Source: Spirulina sp. DLM2.Bin59
GTDB lineage: Bacteria; Cyanobacteriota; Cyanobacteriia; Cyanobacteriales; Spirulinaceae
Direction of reading: 5' to 3'
DNA: 5,889 bases
Assembly: GCA_007693875.1 (NCBI GenBank)
Contig: RECT01000347.1
Span: forward strand, 1-5,889
Position 1 is the stretch's first letter; each line of letters opens with the position of its first letter. Both the position numbers and the translations under genes were made by a program. The notes beneath the pieces were generated by a model that worked only from the letters and a program-made list of their open reading frames with translations, was not told the origin of the DNA and ran no database searches. Shown here piece by piece: positions 1 through 5,533 of the stretch.

Positions 1-340
1 CATAGTGCAACATTACCCGGCCAATGTTGACCAGATAGCAGTAGGCGATTTCGTGATGGGAGGGGGCGATTTGGGAGCCGTCGGTGGCGAAAACGGTGTG
101 CTTGGCGGGAGGGACGGGGATCAGCTTGGCGGTGTCCGGGGGTTCCGTGGGGGTGGCGGTGGCAAAGAGGAGGCGATCGCCCCATTCCTCCTGCTGGGCT
201 AGCCAATGGGCTTGATTTTCCTGAAGTGTGGCAAAGAGGCTCCGGGCGCGATCAAGCCGTTGGCGACTGACCTGGGCTTCTTGGTGGAGGTGTTGACTAA
301 TGGCGGGCATTTGCCCCGCTAGTTTGGTGAGATCTAGCAT
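1..340 (-). CDS. nurA: NurA-domain nuclease, N-terminal 113 residues (3' end outside window)
   Basis: Reading the minus strand from ATG at 340 gives 113 residues that run off the left edge without a stop. The N-terminal part (about residues 1-55) is polar, rich in Gln, Arg and Glu, and probably helical. After a proline-rich linker (64-78) comes a hydrophobic strand ending in the motif ATDGSQIAPSHHEIAYCYL (residues 85-103). The Asp-Gly-Ser (D87) matches the first catalytic acidic motif of NurA, a Mn-dependent nuclease that in archaea works with the HerA translocase in DNA end resection. Cyanobacterial homologues, from memory, begin in a similar way (MLDLTKLA) and are near 400 residues, so roughly a quarter is visible. 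GAGG lies six bases upstream of the ATG (347-350) and supports this start. An in-frame ATG at 361 would add seven residues but has no such site. No HerA partner is visible. The family call is fairly firm; the cellular role in cyanobacteria is inference. Confidence 0.8.
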   Translation of the reverse strand, partial: MLDLTKLAGQMPAISQHLHQEAQVSRQRLDRARSLFATLQENQAHWLAQQEEWGDRLLFATATPTEPPDTAKLIPVPPAKHTVFATDGSQIAPSHHEIAYCYLVNIGRVMLHY

Positions 341-346
341 GAAATT

Positions 347-350
347 CCTC
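347..350 (-). promoter_or_regulatory. Shine-Dalgarno site of the NurA-domain gene
   Basis: On the minus strand GAGG stands six bases before the ATG at 340. It decides between that start and the in-frame ATG at 361, which has no comparable site. Confidence 0.55.
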
Positions 351-394
351 ACAATCCCCATGGCTGTAGGATAGCGCGATCGCCCTAGGAAAAC

Positions 395-400
395 ATTGTA
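395..400 (-). promoter_or_regulatory. Possible -10 element for the NurA-domain gene
   Basis: Minus strand reads TACAAT, five of six matches to TATAAT, 54 bases upstream of the ATG at 340. No -35 match is found at 16-18 bp spacing, so this is a weak candidate. Confidence 0.2.
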
Positions 401-471
401 CTTTGGGAATTAATCCCAGGGCGTACCACCAGGGCAAAACTAGGGAACAGCAAAAATAACGCCATTGATCA

Positions 472-513
472 TAATTTTTCTATGAAATTGTAGGGTTTTG
501 TATGCAAAAATTA
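472..513. repeat. AT-only inverted repeat, 8-bp arms
   Basis: TAATTTTT at 472-479 is the exact reverse complement of AAAAATTA at 506-513, with a 26-base spacer. In AT-rich DNA such arms can arise by chance. It lies in the middle of the divergent spacer and could be an operator or simply composition. Confidence 0.4.
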
Positions 514-657
514 CAGTTCGTTAAGTTTTGCGAATGGATCGTCAATAAAGATGATCAATTTTTGTCTTGCAAAGTAGCCAAACCCTTGCCAGTCTTGAGG
601 ATTAATCTTTTTAAGGCTTAAGCAAATTCTCAAATTTTGCTTTATTTTTGTGGCAGT

Positions 658-669
658 TGATCATGATCA
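658..669. repeat. 12-bp perfect palindrome TGATCATGATCA
   Basis: The palindrome consists of two adjoining TGATCA hexamers and ends 62 bases before the start codon at 732, about 29 bases upstream of a possible -10 element. The position suits an operator, but TGATCA is frequent across this whole window, so the signal is suggestive only. Confidence 0.45.
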
Positions 670-698
670 CAATCCCAACATTCCGAGAAAATACTGGT

Positions 699-704
699 TA
701 AAAT
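699..704 (+). promoter_or_regulatory. Possible -10 element for the gene at 732
   Basis: TAAAAT matches five of six positions of TATAAT and lies 27 bases upstream of the ATG. The best -35 partner (CCAACA, 675-680, 18-bp spacer) matches only three positions. The start site would be near 711, with a short leader. Confidence 0.3.
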
Positions 705-731
705 AGGGATAGATTTCTCAGTCGGAGCAAT

Positions 732-1322
732 ATGGCATCCTCACAATCTGTACAAAGTTATCTCGCCTATTGGATGCAATTGGGCAAGGGGGTGATCATT
801 GCTCACCAAGCCCCTGTTCATTGTACGCAGGTGGTGATGGGCGATCGCTACAGTCCCGCTTTTACCGCCTGCTGGGAACAAATTACCGCCTGTGAGGGCC
901 AAAACTGTTACTTGGAAGGATCAGAAATTGTCATTGCCGATTTACTTTTAGAGCAGTGGGAAATTACCCCCTGTTACCGCTGTGCATTGCTGATTCCCCA
1001 AAAAGCCAGGGGGATTCAGACGGAGGCTTGCCCCTGTAGTGATTTGGAAAATTGGCCCAATCTGGAACTGCCCCAACCCCGCAAGCCGGTCAATAATTGC
1101 GATCGCCTCAGCCAAATTCGCCAACGCCTGGCCAAATTCGATGACCAAGCTCAGGAGGGAATGGTGGCCAGCCATCCCGCCGTTCCCCAAATGTTAGGGC
1201 TGTACTGCGCCTTAGAAATCCACAGCCAGAAGGAACAGGATGCCAGGGCGATCGCCTCCCTGCGCCTCAATCCCCTTCCCGCCCCCGATGCGATCCAAAC
1301 TGCGCCATCCTCCGTACACTAG
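732..1322 (+). CDS. Conserved cyanobacterial-type protein of unknown function with CxxC/CxC cysteines
   Basis: The product is 196 residues with no signal peptide and no membrane segment. GGAG at 724-727 sits four bases before the ATG. The sequence recalls a cyanobacterial family usually labelled hypothetical, and I cannot name a function. The N-terminal half (5-75) looks folded and aromatic-rich, with the segments SYLAYWMQLGKG (9-20) and GDRYSPAFTACWEQI (37-51). A CYRC pair at 81-84 and CPC at 100-102 have the spacing of a four-cysteine metal site, possibly zinc, followed by DLENWPNLELPQPRKPVN (104-121) and a short basic helix (124-136). The C-terminal tail (about 168-196) is Ala/Pro-rich and probably disordered. 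There are six other cysteines (31, 47, 54, 59, 123, 159), high for a cytosolic protein of this size. The hydrolase gene follows after 32 bases on the same strand, so the two are probably co-transcribed. Metal binding is inference. Confidence 0.85.
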   Translation: MASSQSVQSYLAYWMQLGKGVIIAHQAPVHCTQVVMGDRYSPAFTACWEQITACEGQNCYLEGSEIVIADLLLEQWEITPCYRCALLIPQKARGIQTEACPCSDLENWPNLELPQPRKPVNNCDRLSQIRQRLAKFDDQAQEGMVASHPAVPQMLGLYCALEIHSQKEQDARAIASLRLNPLPAPDAIQTAPSSVH

Positions 1323-1336
1323 GGGACAATCCCCCT
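1321..1336 (+). other. Small stem-loop at the stop codon between two co-directional genes
   Basis: AGGGG (1321-1325) pairs with CCCCT (1332-1336) around a six-base loop. It includes the last two bases of the upstream stop codon and ends six bases before the AAAGGA ribosome site (1342-1347) of the hydrolase gene. There is no T tract, so it is not an intrinsic terminator. It might affect translation or mRNA ends between the cistrons. Confidence 0.35.
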
Positions 1337-1354
1337 CACTGAAAGGATGCTGCT

Positions 1355-2038
1355 ATGGCTGATCAGATCGCCGCCCAACCCTATTCCTACCCCTTGCCTC
1401 CCCTCAAGCAACTGGCGTTAGTGATTATTGATATGCAACGGGATTTCCTAGAACCCGGCGGGTTTGGGGAAATTTTGGGCAATGAGGTGAGTCGCCTTGA
1501 GGCGATCGTTCCCCAGGTGGAAAAACTCCTCGCCCGGTTTCGCGCCCTCGGCTTGACGGTGATTCATACCCTTGAATGTCACCGCCCGGATTTATCCGAT
1601 TGTCCCCCCAGTAAACGCAACCGGGGTAAGGGGACGTTAACCATTGGCGACTCTGGCCCCATGGGGCGGATTCTCATCGCGGGCGAGCCGGGCAATGGCA
1701 TTATTCCCGCCCTCACTCCCCAACCGGGGGAAGTGATCATCCCCAAACCGGGGAAAGGGGCCTTTTATCACACTGACCTGACTGCGGAACTGGAAAAACG
1801 GGGCATCACCCATTTACTAATTACCGGCGTAACCACCGAGGTTTGTGTACAAACGACGATGCGGGAAGCCAACGATCGCGGCTATGAATGCCTCCTGGTT
1901 AGCGATGCCACCGCCAGCTATTTTCCCGAATTTCACGCCGCTACCCTGGCGATGATCACCGCTCAGGGGGGAATCGTCGGCTGGACGGCGACAACAGAGG
2001 CGGTATTAACCGCTTTAGAGGGGGGTGGAGAAGCCTAG
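1355..2038 (+). CDS. Isochorismatase-superfamily cysteine hydrolase, biuret amidohydrolase-like
   Basis: The 227-residue product has the catalytic triad of this superfamily: Asp26 in VIIDMQRDF (23-31), Lys131 in KPGKGAF (131-137) and Cys164 in TTEVCVQTT (160-168). The cysteine attacks a C-N amide-type bond. Beyond the triad it strongly resembles, from memory, the biuret hydrolase of Rhizobium, whose triad is Asp36, Lys142 and Cys175. The Lys-to-Cys distance (33) is identical and the Asp-to-Cys distance differs by one. Shared segments include HRPDLSD (76-82), GRILIAGEPG (104-113) and TMREANDRGYECLL (168-181). Biuret or a related ureido compound is therefore the likeliest substrate, releasing ammonia; ureidoacrylate or another carbamoyl amide is possible. 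No allophanate hydrolase is in the window. AAAGGA seven bases before the ATG supports the start. The last 24 bases overlap the convergent trpS gene. Family certain, substrate inferred. Confidence 0.92.
   Translation: MADQIAAQPYSYPLPPLKQLALVIIDMQRDFLEPGGFGEILGNEVSRLEAIVPQVEKLLARFRALGLTVIHTLECHRPDLSDCPPSKRNRGKGTLTIGDSGPMGRILIAGEPGNGIIPALTPQPGEVIIPKPGKGAFYHTDLTAELEKRGITHLLITGVTTEVCVQTTMREANDRGYECLLVSDATASYFPEFHAATLAMITAQGGIVGWTATTEAVLTALEGGGEA
2000..2013 (-). other. Hairpin just past the trpS stop codon
   Basis: On the minus strand GCGGT-TAAT-ACCGC forms a perfect 5-bp stem with a four-base loop, one base after the trpS stop codon. It lies inside the hydrolase coding region. No T run follows on the minus strand, so it is at most a weak terminator or a 3'-end-stabilising stem. 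Confidence 0.35.
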
Positions 2039-3025
2039 GGCGGTTTTAACGCGGGCGAGGACGGCTTCGGCGGAAGCTTCCGCTTTTTGGCGGCCCTCCC
2101 GGAGGATGGTTTCCAGAGCGGGGCGATCGCCCATGATTTCCCCATATTTGGTCTGGATCGGTTCCAGGGCGGCGATCGCCGTTTCCGTCAGCAGCGGTTT
2201 AAATTGCCCCCAACCCATCGCGGCACATTCCGCCGCCACCGCCTCGCGGCTTTGGCCGGAAAGGAGTTGATAGAGAGTCAAGAGGTTGTGGCATTCGGGG
2301 CGATCGGGGTTGTCGAATTCGAGGCCCTTGATGGGGTCAGTTTTGCAGCGTTTGATTTTTTTGGCGATCGCCTCTGGGGGATCGAGCAAACTAATCCGGC
2401 TCAATTCCGAAGGATCAGATTTAGACATTTTTTTCGTCCCATCGCTGAGGCTCATCACCCGCGCCCCATCTTTACGGATCAAGGGTTTGGGTAACTTGAG
2501 GACGGAGTTTTCCCCCGTGCCGAATTGATCATTCACCCGGATCACCAGATCGCGGGTCAGTTCAATATGCTGTTTTTGGTCTTCCCCGACGGGAACCAGA
2601 TCGGCATCGTAGAGCAAAATATCCGCCGCCATCAGCACCGGATAATCCAACAGGCCCACACTAACGTTTTCCCCCTGCTTCACCGCCTTTTCTTTAAACT
2701 GGATCATTCGCTCCAACCAATTTAGGGGCGTGATGCAGTTGAGCAGCCAAGTCAGTTCCGTATGGGCGCGGACGTGGGATTGAATGAAAATTGTCGAATG
2801 GGTGAGATCAATGCCACAGGCCAGATAGAGGGCGGCGATCGCATAGGAATTATCCGCCAACACCGCCGGGTCATGGGGGACGGTAATGGCGTGTAAATCC
2901 ACCACACAGAAATAATTATCGTACTGTGCCTGAGCTTCTACCCAATTGCGAATTGCCCCTAGATAGTTCCCCAGATGTAAATTCCCCGTGGGCTGAACCC
3001 CAGACAGAACGCGCTGTTTCACCAT
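2015..3025 (-). CDS. trpS: Tryptophanyl-tRNA synthetase
   Basis: TrpRS joins tryptophan to tRNA-Trp using ATP in the cytoplasm. From ATG at 3025 the product is 336 residues, normal for bacterial TrpRS. It shows the class I signatures in order: SGVQPTGNLHLGNYLGA (8-24, with HLGN as the HIGH-type motif), the tryptophan-pocket region LLDYPVLMAADILLYDADLVPVGEDQ (beginning at 125, key residues YPV, MAAD and VGEDQ), and KMSKS (199-203). The C-terminal helical anticodon-binding part (about 205-330) is complete. A TTG at 3031 would add two residues; ATG is preferred and gives the usual MVKQRVLSG start. An in-frame stop three codons further upstream excludes longer forms. No good Shine-Dalgarno precedes it. 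The 3' end overlaps the convergent hydrolase gene by 24 bp. It follows icd on the same strand after 166 bp, so joint transcription is possible but its own promoter is also plausible. Confidence 0.97.
   Translation of the reverse strand: MVKQRVLSGVQPTGNLHLGNYLGAIRNWVEAQAQYDNYFCVVDLHAITVPHDPAVLADNSYAIAALYLACGIDLTHSTIFIQSHVRAHTELTWLLNCITPLNWLERMIQFKEKAVKQGENVSVGLLDYPVLMAADILLYDADLVPVGEDQKQHIELTRDLVIRVNDQFGTGENSVLKLPKPLIRKDGARVMSLSDGTKKMSKSDPSELSRISLLDPPEAIAKKIKRCKTDPIKGLEFDNPDRPECHNLLTLYQLLSGQSREAVAAECAAMGWGQFKPLLTETAIAALEPIQTKYGEIMGDRPALETILREGRQKAEASAEAVLARVKTALGFSTPL
2070..2088 (+). terminator. Possible intrinsic terminator of the hydrolase operon, inside trpS
   Basis: GCGGAAGCTTCCGC (2070-2083) is a perfect 14-bp palindrome. 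As RNA it gives a 5-bp stem with an AGCU loop and is followed directly by TTTTT (2084-2088). It begins 32 bases after the hydrolase stop codon and lies within the 3' part of trpS, where it encodes part of an Ala/Glu-rich stretch. The stem is short for a strong terminator, and chance within a repetitive coding stretch cannot be excluded. Confidence 0.4.
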
Positions 3026-3059
3026 GATCAATCGTTGCTATCCATGCCTTTGCCCTTGT

Positions 3060-3065
3060 ATTATC
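3060..3065 (-). promoter_or_regulatory. Possible -10 element for trpS
   Basis: Minus strand GATAAT matches five of six positions of TATAAT and lies 34 bases upstream of the trpS ATG. No acceptable -35 is seen at 16-18 bp, where the heptamer repeat begins. Confidence 0.25.
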
Positions 3066-3084
3066 GCTGATTGGGCCACTTAAA

Positions 3085-3126
3085 GGAGTGAGGAGTGAGG
3101 AGTGAGGAGTGAGAAGTGAGAAGTGA
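3085..3126. repeat. Heptamer tandem repeat, six units
   Basis: Four exact copies of GGAGTGA (3085-3112) are followed by two copies of the variant GAAGTGA (3113-3126), with no gaps. It lies between icd and trpS and is transcribed as UCACUCC-type repeats if the two genes share an mRNA. Short heptameric tandem repeats in intergenic DNA are a known cyanobacterial feature (STRR elements). The unit has no role that I can read from the sequence. Confidence 0.9.
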
Positions 3127-3140
3127 GGGAGAATGCTCAA

Positions 3141-3179
3141 CTTCCCTCTTTCCTCTCTTCTCTATCCTCTTTTCTCCTC
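3141..3179. repeat. Polypyrimidine/polypurine tract
   Basis: The plus strand has 23 consecutive pyrimidines (3141-3163), a single A, then 15 more (3165-3179), directly after icd on its downstream side. Part of it can pair with the purine-rich heptamer array: GAGGGA at 3125-3130 is complementary to TCCCTC at 3143-3148. The icd-trpS spacer could therefore fold into an extended imperfect stem. Confidence 0.75.
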
Positions 3180-3191
3180 AATGACTTAGGG

Positions 3192-4610
3192 CTAAAACCC
3201 CTCGATGATCGCGTCGGCAAATTCCGAACACTTCAACGGTTGCACCTTCGGGGTCATCAGCCGCGCTAGATCGTAGGTGACTTTTTGGGCAGCGATCGCC
3301 CCCCCAATCCCCTTCTTAATCAGATCAGCGGCCTCCTGCCAACCCATAAACTCCAGCATCATCACCCCCGAAAGGATCACCGAACCGGGGTTGATCCGGT
3401 CTAAACCGGCGTGTTTGGGGGCTGTGCCATGGGTGGCTTCAAAAACAGCGCAGGTGTCGCCAATATTCGCCCCCGGCCCCATCCCCAGACCACCGACGAT
3501 CGCCGCCGCCGCATCGGAGAGATAATCGCCGTTCAGGTTCATCGTCGCCAAGATGGAATATTCATCGGGCCGGGTTTGGATCTGTTGGAAAATACTATCG
3601 GCAATGCGGTCATTGACCATCACCTTCGTTTTCCATTGGCCATTGCCGTGGCTGTCCCAGATCGCCCCGAGCACTTCCTCCACTTCCTCACAGATGGCCG
3701 CCTGCTTCTCCGGTGTGAGGGCATCGTAGCCGGGGTCGATTTGGCGAGCATTGGCTTCCGTGGTGAGATCGGGATCCGCTTCCTTATTGCCCAAAATCCA
3801 AGATTCCCGCTCCGTCACACATTCAGCGCGAAACTCCGTGGTGGCCAACTCATAGCCCCAATCCCGGAAAGCCCCCTCGGTGTATTTCATAATGTTGCCC
3901 TTATGAACGAGGGTGACTTGTTGCTTGGCGGGGGGCAAGCGCAGGGCGTGCTGGATGGCGCGACGCACTAACCGCTGGGTTCCCGTTTTACTGATCGGTT
4001 TAATCCCAATCCCGGCATCGAGGGGGAGGCGTTTGTCGCCATGTTCCGGCGTGGCGGGGATCAGTTCTTCGTTGAGATACTTGATCAGCTTTTGGGCGAT
4101 TTCCGTCCCTTCCCGCCATTCAATCCCCAGATAAATATCTTCAGTGTTTTCCCGGTAAACGATGATGTCGAGCTTTTCCGGGGTTTTGTGGGGGGAAGGT
4201 GTGCCGGGGTAGAAACGGCAGGGCCGGACGCAGCAATAGAGGTCGTTAATTTGCCGGAGGGCAACGTTGAGGGAGCGGATGCCGCCGCCGACGGGGGTGG
4301 TGAGGGGCCCCTTGATGGCAACGCCATATTCTTTAATGGCGGTGAGGGTATCTTCCGGGAGGTATTGATAAGTACCGTACTGTTCGCAGGCTTCATCACC
4401 GGCATAGACCTTGAACCAATGGATTTGGCGATCGCCGCCATAGGCATGGGCCACCGCCGCATCAATCACCTTTTGCGTGGCGGGCCAAATATCCACTCCG
4501 GTGCCATCACCGCGAATAAAGGGGATAATCGGATCATGGGGCACAATGGGATGGCCGGCTTCAAAGGTAATGCGAGAGCCAACGGTAGGAGGGGTGATTT
4601 TTTCGTACAT
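3192..4610 (-). CDS. icd: Isocitrate dehydrogenase, NADP-dependent
   Basis: The enzyme oxidises isocitrate to 2-oxoglutarate, the carbon skeleton for ammonium assimilation and the nitrogen-status signal of cyanobacteria. From ATG at 4610 it has 472 residues. Numbering matches E. coli Icd exactly through the substrate site: Ser113, Asn115, Arg119, Arg129, Arg153 and Tyr160. Lys237 corresponds to Lys230. After an insertion of about 50 residues (roughly 265-325), the metal ligands are Asp338, Asp362 and Asp366. NADP-site residues Lys399, Tyr446 and Arg450 are kept, while His400 replaces the E. coli Tyr345. The C-terminal KCSEFADAIIEGF is typical of the family. The open frame extends to an ATG at 4676, but those 22 extra residues are unlike the family. 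MYEKITPP is the expected start, and the candidate promoter would place transcription start downstream of 4676. The Shine-Dalgarno is weak (AGGG close to the ATG). trpS follows 166 bp downstream. Confidence 0.97.
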   Translation of the reverse strand: MYEKITPPTVGSRITFEAGHPIVPHDPIIPFIRGDGTGVDIWPATQKVIDAAVAHAYGGDRQIHWFKVYAGDEACEQYGTYQYLPEDTLTAIKEYGVAIKGPLTTPVGGGIRSLNVALRQINDLYCCVRPCRFYPGTPSPHKTPEKLDIIVYRENTEDIYLGIEWREGTEIAQKLIKYLNEELIPATPEHGDKRLPLDAGIGIKPISKTGTQRLVRRAIQHALRLPPAKQQVTLVHKGNIMKYTEGAFRDWGYELATTEFRAECVTERESWILGNKEADPDLTTEANARQIDPGYDALTPEKQAAICEEVEEVLGAIWDSHGNGQWKTKVMVNDRIADSIFQQIQTRPDEYSILATMNLNGDYLSDAAAAIVGGLGMGPGANIGDTCAVFEATHGTAPKHAGLDRINPGSVILSGVMMLEFMGWQEAADLIKKGIGGAIAAQKVTYDLARLMTPKVQPLKCSEFADAIIEGF

Positions 4611-4657
4611 AAACCCTAAGAAAACTGAAAATTCAGGTTGTTGCGTAAACACGGGTG

Positions 4658-4699
4658 ATTGTCCCGGAACCCCCATTAAAGCTTTGAATCATAGACTAC
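4658..4699 (-). promoter_or_regulatory. Degenerate NtcA-type activated promoter upstream of icd (candidate)
   Basis: On the minus strand GTA-N8-TTC (4699 down to 4686) resembles the NtcA site GTA-N8-TAC with one mismatch. After exactly 22 bases comes GACAAT (4663-4658), a weak -10 that keeps two of the three bases of the TAN3T form. Spacing of 20-24 bases is that of NtcA class II promoters. Transcription would begin near 4651, leaving a leader of about 40 bases to the icd ATG. That icd is an NtcA target in some cyanobacteria is known; its binding here is inference. Confidence 0.35.
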
Positions 4700-4761
4700 G
4701 CAATCCTAAACCTTTGGTTTCTCTTAAGCATTCCCCGCCGCCACTCCCCATCGGCAACCCC

Positions 4762-4790
4762 ATGACCTCAATTTACGTCCAGGCAATAAT
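4762..4790 (+). promoter_or_regulatory. Candidate sigma-70-type promoter of the response-regulator gene
   Basis: ATGACC (4762-4767, four of six matches to TTGACA) and AATAAT (4785-4790, five of six to TATAAT) are separated by the optimal 17 bases. Transcription would begin near 4797, with a leader of about 44 bases. A second, weaker -10-like TAAGAT is at 4808-4813. Confidence 0.4.
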
Positions 4791-4840
4791 CTCTTGATCC
4801 CATGGTTTAAGATTCAGATTAAAGGTGGAAACAATTGGCA

Positions 4841-5524
4841 ATGAAACAAATCTTATTAGTAGATGATGATCAAATTCTCCGGGATAACCTCCAGGAGTAT
4901 CTGGAAGCCATGGGCTACCAGGTGACTGGCGTTGGTGAACCCCAAGCGGCGATTAACTTGCTTGTCACCCAACCCCCAGATTTAATTATTTCTGATGTGA
5001 TGATGCCGGCCATGAATGGCCTAGACTTTTGCCGTCAGGTGCGGGCGATCCCCTCTGGGCAGTTGATCCCGTTTATTTTTCTTTCCGGGAAGGATGAACT
5101 GGAAGACCGGATCCGGGGCCATGAGATGGGGGCGGATGACTATATGACCAAGCCCTTTGTGTTGCGGGAATTGCTGGTGAAAATTGAGACCCAACTGGAG
5201 CGATCGCGCCGCATCCATACGGAAATTGTCCGGATGATGCAGCAGATCAGCAGCCCCACCACGGTACAATCTGCCCCCTTGGGGATTGAAACCACCCGTG
5301 CGCCGGAGCCTTTGCCCCTCACCCCCGCTGAAGAGCGGGTATTTTGGGAGGTGATCCAAGGGTTTACTAATAAGCAAATTAGCGATCGCCTCTTCATTTC
5401 CCCCCGCACCGTCCAAAGTCATCTCAGCAACATTCTCAGCAAGCTCAACCTCGAAAACCGCGCCCAACTGGTAAGATTTGCCTACGAACAGGGGCATCAA
5501 GCCCCCCAATCTGCCCAGTCCTAA
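4841..5524 (+). CDS. NarL/FixJ-family response regulator (REC + LuxR-type HTH), possibly Ycf29/Rre1-like
   Basis: A two-component transcription regulator of 227 residues from ATG at 4841. The receiver domain (1-120) has the acidic pocket in LLVDDD (5-10), phospho-acceptor Asp52 in SDVMMP, Ser82 in the Thr/Ser switch position and Lys104 in TKPF, so it looks fully phosphorylatable. A linker (about 125-155) leads to a LuxR-type helix-turn-helix starting at LTPAEERVF (160-168), with recognition region ISPRTVQSHLSNILSKL (186-202). The overall look, including the receiver's GADDYMTKPF and the end AQLVRFAYEQ, resembles Ycf29, the regulator shared by cyanobacteria and some plastids (Rre1 in Synechocystis). 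That assignment is from memory and not certain. A TTG at 4835 would add two residues; AAAGG and GGTGGA (4821-4829) are spaced better for it than for the ATG, so the start is ambiguous. No sensor kinase is nearby. A nucleotidyltransferase gene follows after nine bases. Confidence 0.93.
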   Translation: MKQILLVDDDQILRDNLQEYLEAMGYQVTGVGEPQAAINLLVTQPPDLIISDVMMPAMNGLDFCRQVRAIPSGQLIPFIFLSGKDELEDRIRGHEMGADDYMTKPFVLRELLVKIETQLERSRRIHTEIVRMMQQISSPTTVQSAPLGIETTRAPEPLPLTPAEERVFWEVIQGFTNKQISDRLFISPRTVQSHLSNILSKLNLENRAQLVRFAYEQGHQAPQSAQS

Positions 5525-5533
5525 TTCTGCGGG

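Larger units (their letters stand above)
341..731. other. Long AT-rich divergent intergenic region
   Basis: This 391-bp spacer separates the minus-strand NurA gene from the plus-strand gene at 732, so it should hold at least two outward promoters. From about 460 to 720 it is much richer in A and T than the flanking genes. I see no convincing coding frame and no tRNA-like fold. Structure present: HIP1 at 376-383; a small inverted repeat TGGGA/TCCCA (404-408 and 414-418); an AT-only inverted repeat (472-479 and 506-513); an 8-bp palindrome GCTTAAGC (616-623); and a 12-bp palindrome (658-669). TGATCA occurs four times (466, 552, 658, 664). It is longer than two simple promoters need, so an upstream regulatory region or a small RNA is possible but not shown. 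Confidence 0.6.

Noticed and set aside
5..202. Plus-strand open frame of 65 codons, glycine-rich
   Set aside because: It is antisense to the NurA-domain gene, and its glycine content reflects the G-rich complement of that gene.
500..514. GTA...TAC resembling an NtcA site in the long spacer
   Set aside because: The spacer is nine bases (503-511), not eight, and no well-placed -10 follows.
3085..3126. CRISPR array
   Set aside because: The units are seven bases long with no spacers between them.
2916..3140. Open frame of 74 codons on the minus strand across the heptamer repeat
   Set aside because: Its N-terminal part is just the translated repeat and the rest overlaps trpS in another frame.
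3188..3202. Hairpin AGGG/CCCT at the icd stop as a terminator
   Set aside because: The stem has only four pairs and no T run follows in the direction of icd transcription.
3411..4619. Long open frames on the plus strand opposite icd (up to about 190 codons)
   Set aside because: They mirror the codon periodicity of icd, whose catalytic residues are all intact. Their products resemble no family and have no ribosome sites.
4611..4676. N-terminal extension of Icd by 22 residues
   Set aside because: The extension is unlike the family, its ATG would lie upstream of the proposed transcription start, and MYEKITPP is the familiar start.
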